A stretch of DNA of 5,798 nt from Acidobacteriota bacterium (GTDB lineage Bacteria > Acidobacteriota > UBA6911). Below, one piece after another: positions 1 to 5,156 of the stretch (positions are counted from its first letter, which is position 1; every line of letters begins with the position of its first letter). The position numbers and the translations under genes were made by a program. Under the pieces are notes generated by a model. The model was not told the origin of the DNA, ran no database searches, and was given only the letters and a program-made list of their open reading frames with translations. The stretch covers positions 1-5,798 of the forward strand of contig JAFNAH010000259.1 in assembly GCA_017860075.1 (NCBI GenBank), read 5' to 3'.

Positions 1-62
1 CCGACTGCAGTCGTGCCGGCCAGGCGCTCCAGGAACTCTCTGCGAGACTCGTCCTTGCTCAT
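1..62 (-). CDS. N-terminus of a Tat-exported protein (partial, runs off left edge)
   Basis: Only the first 20 codons are in the window, reading leftward from an ATG at 60-62. The peptide begins MSKDESRREFLERLAGTTAV. It contains S-R-R-E-F-L-E at residues 6-12, a close match to the twin-arginine consensus S/T-R-R-x-F-L-K, followed by the start of a hydrophobic stretch. The start is well supported: a perfect AGGAGG Shine-Dalgarno (plus-strand CCTCCT at 69-74) lies 6 nt upstream. The gene follows the DUF2891 gene on the same strand after 56 nt, so it probably belongs to the same transcription unit, possibly with its own internal promoter. The mature enzyme lies outside the window. Families often carrying such leaders in these genomes are Gfo/Idh/MocA oxidoreductases, TIM-barrel isomerases and glycosidases, but nothing here chooses among them. 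Export by Tat is a confident inference; the function is unknown. Confidence 0.85.
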   Translation of the reverse strand, partial: MSKDESRREFLERLAGTTAV

Positions 63-68
63 CTGAAT

Positions 69-74
69 CCTCCT
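69..74 (-). promoter_or_regulatory. Ribosome binding site of the left-edge Tat gene
   Basis: The minus strand reads AGGAGG here, 6 nt before the ATG at 62. It is a perfect anti-16S match at ideal spacing and is the main evidence that the very short left-edge reading frame is a real gene start. Confidence 0.85.
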
Positions 75-86
75 GTTTGTAGCAAT

Positions 87-115
87 ATCATTCACCCGCT
101 CGGCCGCACCGTCAA
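87..115 (-). promoter_or_regulatory. Candidate sigma-70 promoter for the left-edge gene
   Basis: On the minus strand, TTGACG (110-115, 5 of 6 matches to the -35 consensus) is followed after 17 nt by AATGAT (87-92, 4 of 6 matches to the -10 consensus). Transcription would start near position 80 and give a leader of only about 18 nt that still contains the AGGAGG site. It lies wholly in the 56-nt gap after the DUF2891 stop codon, so the downstream gene could be expressed independently of the upstream genes. The call rests on pattern matching only; the locally AT-richer sequence supports it, but chance occurrence is possible. Confidence 0.35.
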
Positions 116-118
116 TTC

Positions 119-1261
119 CTACCTCTCCGGTTTCTTCGGTATCGGCGTTGCCAGAAGGTAGACTGCGAAGCTTGCAAGCCAGTGTTCTCCGGCGTAGTCG
201 CCGCTCGCGACGAAGGCGAGACCGGCGTTGGCGTGCGCCTCGGCAGCCTTGATCAGCACGCTGCGGGCCGGATCGGCCGGAGGAAGCGCTGCAGCGATGC
301 TGCGCATGCACCATGCACGACTGAGATTAAGGCCGTCGAGATGAACCAACTTCGGGTCGGTGCGGTCGGTGACAGCTGCCGGAGTCATCAAAGTTTTGGG
401 GTTGCCCTCTCCGATTCCCGGTAGGAACCTGTATAGCCAGCGGCGGAACTCCCGCGGCTGGAGCACGCGCCTCATGAGATCCGCCTCCATAAGGGCAGGT
501 GAAAAGAAATCCTCTCCCCCTGGTTCCCATGCCGCGGGGTAGTTGCTGTCATCGAGGAAGTATTTCCGGCTGCGCTCCACCAGGAGTGATTCCAGTTGTG
601 AGGCCTTGGCGGCCCGGGCATAGTCCAGCGCGAAAGCGATCCCGAAAGCGGTGTTCGGATGCACTCCGGTCCGGATCGGATAGGTTTGCTTGGGCATGAA
701 GTCGGCATACCGCGAGGCAAGCGCGTCGGCCAAAGGTTGCAGGGCGCCCGACCAGACCCTCGCGTCCGGGTCATCCCAGGAACGGAGCTCTTCCGCGAGC
801 TTCAGTAGCCAGGCCCAGCCGTATGTCCGCTCGAACGACTGACGGTTTGGTTGGTCCAGGTAAGCCGCCTCGGTGCGTATGTTGTCGCGCGTGAGGTTGG
901 TGTTCAGGGCCCTTCTGATGTCGCCAGCTTCGGGGAGATCCGGAAAAAGCCGCAGGAGTCTGACCAGCATCCAGTGCCCGTGCACCGAGGAGTGCCAGTC
1001 GAAGCAGCCATAGAAAGCAGGGTGCATCGACTTCGGGCTGCGCACATCTCCCATATCGTTGATCACGTGATCGGGTTTGTTTGGGAACTCCCTGTTCAGG
1101 CATTTCAGCGCCAGCCGGGCAAAGCCGGATGCCTGCGCGATCGTGAGTGTGGTGGCAGCCGGTGCGGGGCCGGATGCTTCCTCTGCGCCCGCTGCTCCCG
1201 GGCAAATCGCAGCGCCGCCAAGCACGGAGAGAGCAGTCAGCAGATTCCTCACCAGCCTCAT
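119..1261 (-). CDS. Secreted DUF2891-family protein
   Basis: A 380-residue protein that I recognise as the DUF2891 family, whose biochemical role is not known to me. The ATG at 1261 is preferred over an in-frame TTG at 1282, because that extension (SRRRCL) is the translation of a GGAGGAGGT Shine-Dalgarno at 1267-1275, so its apparent twin arginine is an artefact. From the chosen start, residues 1-26 form a Sec-type signal peptide: R2/R5, a hydrophobic core at about 7-19 and an A-G-A site before E27. C20 lacks a proper lipobox. Conserved-looking motifs, in order, are HPAFYGCFDWHSSVHGHW (80-97), RTYGWAWLLKL (145-155), RTGVHPNTAFG (197-207), AWEPGGEDFFSP (244-255), HLDGLNLSRAWCM (307-319) and EHWLASFAVYLL (359-370). 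The many aromatic, His and Asp/Glu residues in regularly spaced helices suggest an alpha/alpha-barrel like those of sugar-active enzymes; this is inference. It follows the glycosidase-like gene by 25 nt and is probably co-transcribed. It ends with TAG. Confidence 0.9.
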   Translation of the reverse strand: MRLVRNLLTALSVLGGAAICPGAAGAEEASGPAPAATTLTIAQASGFARLALKCLNREFPNKPDHVINDMGDVRSPKSMHPAFYGCFDWHSSVHGHWMLVRLLRLFPDLPEAGDIRRALNTNLTRDNIRTEAAYLDQPNRQSFERTYGWAWLLKLAEELRSWDDPDARVWSGALQPLADALASRYADFMPKQTYPIRTGVHPNTAFGIAFALDYARAAKASQLESLLVERSRKYFLDDSNYPAAWEPGGEDFFSPALMEADLMRRVLQPREFRRWLYRFLPGIGEGNPKTLMTPAAVTDRTDPKLVHLDGLNLSRAWCMRSIAAALPPADPARSVLIKAAEAHANAGLAFVASGDYAGEHWLASFAVYLLATPIPKKPER

Positions 1262-1266
1262 CAGGC

Positions 1267-1275
1267 ACCTCCTCC
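1267..1275 (-). promoter_or_regulatory. Ribosome binding site that fixes the DUF2891 start
   Basis: The minus strand reads GGAGGAGGT, ending 5 nt before the ATG at 1261. It is a near-perfect anti-16S sequence lying in the 25-nt gap after the upstream gene's TAG (1287-1289). Its position rules against the TTG at 1282, which would place the site inside the coding sequence and has no comparable site of its own. Confidence 0.85.
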
Positions 1276-1286
1276 GGGACAACCGG

Positions 1287-3704
1287 CTAAACGATCGTCA
1301 CGGAATATGAAGGCGATACAAGACTTCCGGCGGATGCATAGTATTCTATCCATCCTGCGCTGCCCGTGATCGGACCCAGGACAGCCTCGTAGGTCTTCCT
1401 GCCGGTGAGCTTTGCCGCCGTCCGTTTCCAGTTCCTGCTGCCTGCCGGCCGATAGTTCAGCGCCACAGGGCCGGCCTCGAGGGCGACGATCGTGATGCGA
1501 AGGCTCTCGCCCTTCGAAAGCAGCGTCGGCCTTGTCGGGACGAAAACCCGCCCTTGTGCTTCTCCGTCCCGACGCGTCGCCTCGGCGAACGCCTGCTCGA
1601 TTTCCGGCGGGGTTGCTCCCAGGTACTCTTTGATCGAGAGGGGGAGCCTGTAGAGGGCGAGGCGCACGAACTTGTTGTGCATGGAAGCCAGTGTCCCGAG
1701 ATCGTTTCTTGTGCAGGCGATTCTCTGGAAAGTCAGTACGGCTGTCCGGACCTGCGGAGCAAGCCTGAGCCAGAGCGGGACGGCGTCAGATCGGACCTTC
1801 TCCTTTGCCTGCTCAGGGTTGCCGCCCTTCTTGACCTCGCCGGCTTCCTGAAGGATGCGGTGGATCCGGTGCGCGAGAATCCATGCTTCCGAGTAAGGCA
1901 CGAGAAACTCCGCATGATGCGCCAGGTATTCCAGCCGCTCCCGCTCGGGAAACGCGGCGGCCTTCTCTGCAATCGACCGCAGCGATTCTGCGACGTCCTT
2001 CTGAGACCGCAGAGTGGCGGGATCCGGCTCGTAGTCGTTCCAGAAAGTGAACGCTTCGCCGTAGTCCCCGGAGTACTCGCGGGTAACCGCGTGCCCGTCC
2101 TGAGTTTCTCCCGACCAGGTGCACAGAAGCTTTCGATCGCGATCCGCGCTGTCGAGCACCTCTGCGAGTTTCGGAGCGCGATCCGCTGCCGCCTGGGTGC
2201 GGGCGTAGGCCTGATAGTGGTCCGCAGGCTTCAGCGCGCGGTCCCAGCTGAACCTCGCCTGGTAGACCGCCGTGGGATCCACGATCCTGTGCCGCCAGTG
2301 AATGCCGATCAGACCCTGGCACCCGTAGGTTTCAGCAAGGTTCATGTCGCGCTCGAACCGGTGAACGTGAAACTGCGGCAACCACATGGAAGGGTCATCT
2401 TCCAGCCAGGGGATGGGCCAGCGTTCGCGGCCCTCGAGCCTGCCGAACACCTCGCTGACAGGGTCCCAACCCAGGGAGTCGCTGAGGCAGGCAAAGACGA
2501 TGTCCATCGGGAGGCGCTTGTGGAATGACTCGAAGTGACGCGAAACGCCTCCCCAGCCTGAGACGACGAGCTTCTTGTCCGATGCGTGACGCCGCAGGAA
2601 GTCATGAGCCTGAACGAATGGTGTAACCGAGAGTGGTTCATTGGCCTTGCGGCTGTCCCAGTTCATCTGCTCGTCTTCCCATAGCCACACATACTCCACA
2701 TCGGGATACGCCTCGAGAAGCTGTCCCAACCTGGTTTCGAGCATGTCGCGTGCCGTCACGCTCTCTATGTCAAACCTTGGCCCCGCCTGTGGGCGGTCGG
2801 ATTGCCCGGCGGGTTTCGCTTCCGGTGGGAGTGCGCGGAGGATCTCGTCCGGAATCTGGTACGGCTCGAAGCCTATTCCGGTTCGTATGCCGAGCTTCTT
2901 TGCATAGGCGAAAGCCTTCCGGAGCATCGCCTGTGTCAGCTCGGCCGTTTCCCACGGGTCACGCCCGAGCCGCGTTGCGCCGGAGCCGAACACCTCGCCG
3001 TCATAGAGCTCGGCCGCACCCATGGTGAAGCGCGACGTCCTCTCCGGCAGGTACCCCCAGCGATTGGTGGCGGTTGTATCCAGAAACGCCAGGTGGCCGG
3101 CGCCCGCGAACTCGAACGACAGGTAGGATTCCGCCCACTGGTTCGCCCCCGTATAGACATGCATCCCGAACGTGTTGAACCGCATCCGCAGCATCGCTTC
3201 GAAGTAGGCGCGGAAATCCTCGTCGTTGTAGACGCTGATGCAGTTCAGGAAATCCGGCCATGGAAGCAAGCCGCGGGTCGCAAAGCGGGGCGCTGCTTCC
3301 CACGGGCGATTTGCCGGGGGGAGCGTGAGCTGTCGCGCAGCATCAAACGGGTAACTCTCCCCATCGATCCCGAAGATCACGCCCTGCCGTTCGAGGAAAT
3401 CGAAGACGGAATACAGCAGCGCCTGTTCGCTCGCAGCGGAGAAGACGAGCGCATCGGGGGGCATGGAAATGGAATAGCTCTCGGGAGTCCGATACTTGCC
3501 GGATTCCACGATCATCCGGATCTTCTTAACCCCGGTGGCTGTCCCCTGGCCGCCGGCCAGACGCTCCAGGCCGCGCCTGAGCTCGGAGAGGGCAAGACGC
3601 CGCTTGAAGCTCCCCTCGCCGTCCGACTGGATCTCGATACCGGCCGGTGAATGCGCCTGCACCGCCGCTGCTGCCATCGTACCCATGAATTCCCGCCGGT
3701 TCAT
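1287..3704 (-). CDS. Tat-exported glycoside-hydrolase-like protein
   Basis: An 805-residue protein with no assigned specificity. Residues 1-20 are a short Tat leader (N2-R-R-E-F-M-G, then an Ala-rich core). Residues 60-125 resemble the small alpha/beta domain preceding the barrel in GH20, GH67 and GH115 enzymes, including the stretch around ALLYSVFDFLERQGVIFGID (95-114). Residues 138-480 look like a TIM barrel with strand ends at FNTFGMHVY (176-184), TGIGFEPYQ (275-283), VEYVWLWEDE (336-345), LVVSGWGG (379-386), IVFACLSDS (402-410) and LIGIHWRHR (465-473). E280 and the E343-D344-E345 cluster are the best catalytic candidates. A Pro/Ala/Gln-rich insert at 292-310 looks like a surface loop. Residues 490-715 appear largely helical and 720-805 look like an Ig-type beta-sandwich. 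The ATG has a perfect AGGAGG 6 nt upstream. This is the first gene of the minus block, divergent from the UroD-like gene. An exported hydrolase acting on a uronic-acid or hexosamine glycoside is plausible but unproven. Confidence 0.8.
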   Translation of the reverse strand: MNRREFMGTMAAAAVQAHSPAGIEIQSDGEGSFKRRLALSELRRGLERLAGGQGTATGVKKIRMIVESGKYRTPESYSISMPPDALVFSAASEQALLYSVFDFLERQGVIFGIDGESYPFDAARQLTLPPANRPWEAAPRFATRGLLPWPDFLNCISVYNDEDFRAYFEAMLRMRFNTFGMHVYTGANQWAESYLSFEFAGAGHLAFLDTTATNRWGYLPERTSRFTMGAAELYDGEVFGSGATRLGRDPWETAELTQAMLRKAFAYAKKLGIRTGIGFEPYQIPDEILRALPPEAKPAGQSDRPQAGPRFDIESVTARDMLETRLGQLLEAYPDVEYVWLWEDEQMNWDSRKANEPLSVTPFVQAHDFLRRHASDKKLVVSGWGGVSRHFESFHKRLPMDIVFACLSDSLGWDPVSEVFGRLEGRERWPIPWLEDDPSMWLPQFHVHRFERDMNLAETYGCQGLIGIHWRHRIVDPTAVYQARFSWDRALKPADHYQAYARTQAAADRAPKLAEVLDSADRDRKLLCTWSGETQDGHAVTREYSGDYGEAFTFWNDYEPDPATLRSQKDVAESLRSIAEKAAAFPERERLEYLAHHAEFLVPYSEAWILAHRIHRILQEAGEVKKGGNPEQAKEKVRSDAVPLWLRLAPQVRTAVLTFQRIACTRNDLGTLASMHNKFVRLALYRLPLSIKEYLGATPPEIEQAFAEATRRDGEAQGRVFVPTRPTLLSKGESLRITIVALEAGPVALNYRPAGSRNWKRTAAKLTGRKTYEAVLGPITGSAGWIEYYASAGSLVSPSYSVTIV

Positions 3705-3710
3705 TCCTCT

Positions 3711-3716
3711 CCTCCT
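3711..3716 (-). promoter_or_regulatory. Ribosome binding site of the glycosidase-like gene
   Basis: The minus strand reads AGGAGG, 6 nt from the ATG at 3704. This fixes the start and so supports the N-R-R-E-F Tat leader at the very N-terminus. Confidence 0.85.
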
Positions 3717-3758
3717 CTGTCCTCCGCGGCTTCCGCATCCCTGCGCTCAAAGGGCTGC

Positions 3759-3791
3759 TCAGCCGCCGGAAAAGGCGGACTATCCGGCTGA
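3759..3791. repeat. Two mutually exclusive inverted repeats in the divergent promoter region
   Basis: TCAGCCG (3759-3765) and CGGCTGA (3785-3791) form a perfect 7-bp inverted repeat with a 19-nt spacer. Inside it, CCGCC (3763-3767) and GGCGG (3774-3778) form a second stem with a GGAAAA loop, extendable by two more pairs (AG with CT) around a bulged A. The two stems share bases 3763-3765, so they cannot form at once. The region sits just upstream of the candidate plus-strand -35 and 55-87 nt before the minus-strand ATG. It could be an operator for a shared regulator or an RNA structure in the minus-strand leader. Neither arm is followed by a T-run, so it is not a terminator. Confidence 0.4.
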
Positions 3792-3801
3792 CTCAGGACT
3801 G

Positions 3802-3830
3802 TTCCCGATCAAACCGGATTGTCGTATGAT
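3802..3830 (+). promoter_or_regulatory. Candidate sigma-70 promoter for the UroD-like gene
   Basis: TATGAT at 3825-3830 matches the -10 consensus at 5 of 6 positions. At 17-nt spacing the -35 position is TTCCCG (3802-3807), with only 3 of 6 matches. A weak -35 with a good -10 is typical of an activated promoter, and the inverted repeats lie immediately upstream. Transcription would begin near 3837 and give a leader of about 32 nt containing the AGAGGA site. This is pattern-based only. Confidence 0.35.
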
Positions 3831-3868
3831 GGCCCGGCACAATCTAACCCACTTGGCAGAGGACCTCA

Positions 3869-5077
3869 ATGAGGCACAAGGAACGAATTCTGGCGGCACT
3901 CCGGCACCAGGAGCCGGACGCAGTGCCGATTGATTTCGGCGCGACTGCAGTGACCGGAATCCACGTGTCCTGCGTCGCCGCTTTGCGCGACTATTACGGA
4001 TTGGAGAAAAGGCCGGTAAAGGTCCACGAACCTTACCAGATGCTGAAGACCATGTTCGGGTTTCCCAATGACCGGTGGAAGCCCTGGCGGACGCCGCAAG
4101 GGCTGGAAGTGCTCGTTGCGGAGGGGTTCGTCACGACCGTCGATCAGAACGGCGACGTCCTGATCTATCCTGAGGGCGACACAACCGCTCCGCCGAGCGG
4201 AAAGATGCCGAAGAGCGGATACTTCTTCGACACGATCATACGGCAGGAGCCGATCGACGAAGATCGCCTCGATCCGGCGGATAACCTGGAGGAGTTCGGC
4301 GCCATTTCAGAACAGGATCTGACCTGGATCGCGGGGGAGGTCGCGCGCGCTGCCACCACGGGCCGGGCAGTGGTCGGGACCTTCGGCGGCACAGCCTTCG
4401 GGGACATTGCCCTTGTCCCGGGCCCGTTCATGAAGCACCCGAAGGGGATTCGCGACGTCGCCGAGTGGTATGTTTCGACGGCCGCCCGCCGCGACTATGT
4501 GCACAAGGTCTTTTCCGCCCAGTGCGAATTCGCCCTCGCCAACCTTGCCAGGGTCCACTCAGTGGCAGGCGATGCTGTGGATGTGGTTTTTGTCTGCGGC
4601 ACCGACTTCGGCACCCAGTCCTCGTCGTTCTGCTCGGTGCAGACTTTTCGAGAGCTGTACTTCCCCTACTACAAGCAGGTCAACGACTGGATCCATGCCC
4701 ATACGGGCTGGCGCACCTTCAAGCACTCGTGCGGGTCGGTCGAGAAGTTTATCCCGTCGTTTATCGAAGCCGGTTTCGATATCCTGAACCCGGTGCAATG
4801 TTCGGCGGCAGGCATGGGTGCAGATCACCTCAAGTCCGCTTTCGGTGACAGGATAGTGTTTTGGGGCGGCGGGGTCGATACCCAGAAGGTCCTTCCGTTC
4901 GGTACTCCCGCCGAGGTACGGGCCCAGGTTCTGGAGCGCTGCAGGGTGTTCGCGCGCGGCGGGGGATTCGTCTTCAACACGATCCACAACGTCCAGGCAC
5001 GCACGCCCGTGGAGAACATAATCGCGATGATCAATGCCGTCCGCGAATTCAGCGGACAGCCGCCTGTTCGACCATGA
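3869..5077 (+). CDS. UroD-superfamily protein, probable methyltransferase-like (not HemE)
   Basis: A 402-residue cytoplasmic protein with no signal peptide or membrane segment, starting MRHKERILAALRHQEPDAVP, the usual opening of non-heme UroD-family proteins. It aligns by eye with the superfamily to the end: DVVFVCGTDFGTQSS (238-252), YFPYYKQVNDWIHAHTG (264-280), FKHSCGSV (284-291), FDILNPVQCSAAGM (303-316), FWGGGVDTQKVLPFGTPAEV (331-350) and GGFVFNTIHNVQARTPVENI (365-384). H286-S-C288 matches the H-x-C metal ligands of the corrinoid:CoM methyltransferases MtaA/MtbA and CmuA. Where those enzymes have their distal Cys, this one has H373. The N-terminal arginine motif of true uroporphyrinogen decarboxylase (F-M-R-Q-A-G-R type) is absent, so heme synthesis is unlikely. 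AGAGGA lies 5 nt before the ATG. It is followed after 79 nt by an exported TIM barrel on the same strand. Methyl transfer to or from a cofactor is family inference; no corrinoid protein is in view. Confidence 0.85.
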   Translation: MRHKERILAALRHQEPDAVPIDFGATAVTGIHVSCVAALRDYYGLEKRPVKVHEPYQMLKTMFGFPNDRWKPWRTPQGLEVLVAEGFVTTVDQNGDVLIYPEGDTTAPPSGKMPKSGYFFDTIIRQEPIDEDRLDPADNLEEFGAISEQDLTWIAGEVARAATTGRAVVGTFGGTAFGDIALVPGPFMKHPKGIRDVAEWYVSTAARRDYVHKVFSAQCEFALANLARVHSVAGDAVDVVFVCGTDFGTQSSSFCSVQTFRELYFPYYKQVNDWIHAHTGWRTFKHSCGSVEKFIPSFIEAGFDILNPVQCSAAGMGADHLKSAFGDRIVFWGGGVDTQKVLPFGTPAEVRAQVLERCRVFARGGGFVFNTIHNVQARTPVENIIAMINAVREFSGQPPVRP

Positions 5078-5146
5078 TGATTGCCGGATCGACGGCTCGA
5101 CTCGTGTCGGGACTCGGACAGAAGAAGAGGTTCCTGCAGACTATCC

Positions 5147-5152
5147 GGAGGT
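5147..5152 (+). promoter_or_regulatory. Ribosome binding site of the TIM-barrel gene
   Basis: GGAGGT lies 4 nt before the ATG at 5157. It supports that start, which is needed because the gene has no stop codon inside the window. Confidence 0.8.
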
Positions 5153-5156
5153 GCTG

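Larger units (their letters stand above)
3705..3868. promoter_or_regulatory. Divergent intergenic region between the two gene blocks
   Basis: These 164 nt separate oppositely transcribed genes and must hold the start signals for both blocks. The left end carries AGGAGG on the minus strand (3711-3716), 6 nt before the glycosidase-like ATG. The right end carries AGAGGA on the plus strand (3858-3863), 5 nt before the UroD-like ATG. Between them are a candidate plus-strand promoter (3802-3830) and overlapping inverted repeats (3759-3791). I found no convincing -35/-10 pair for the minus-strand gene. No small coding sequence with its own ribosome binding site is evident. Shared control of both blocks from this region is likely by layout only. 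Confidence 0.6.

Noticed and set aside
1236..1261. Lipoprotein signal at C20 of the DUF2891 protein
   Set aside because: The preceding residues (A-A-I-C) do not fit a lipobox, which needs Gly, Ala or Ser just before the Cys, whereas an A-G-A Sec cleavage site follows at residues 24-26.
771..1268. Minus-strand frame overlapping the DUF2891 gene in another frame (165 codons)
   Set aside because: Its product is Arg/Pro-rich with no motif, while the overlapping DUF2891 frame has a signal peptide and a chain of family motifs.
1554..2528. Long plus-strand open frame (324 codons) opposite the glycosidase-like gene
   Set aside because: It is antisense to a well-supported gene with a ribosome binding site and domain structure; its translation shows no recognisable fold and it has no convincing Shine-Dalgarno. 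Long antisense frames are expected in GC-rich DNA.
2802..3650. Plus-strand open frame (282 codons) opposite the 5' half of the glycosidase-like gene
   Set aside because: Same reasoning: its composition is Arg/Pro/Gly-rich, it lacks motifs, and it lies wholly within the opposite-strand coding gene.
3761..3781. Hairpin as an intrinsic terminator
   Set aside because: No T-run follows the stem on either strand, and it lies between divergent genes where no transcript needs to end.
3869..5077. Annotation of the UroD-like gene as HemE (uroporphyrinogen decarboxylase)
   Set aside because: The N-terminal arginine-rich substrate-binding motif of HemE is missing, the H-x-C metal motif of methyltransferase relatives is present, and no heme-biosynthesis neighbour is seen.
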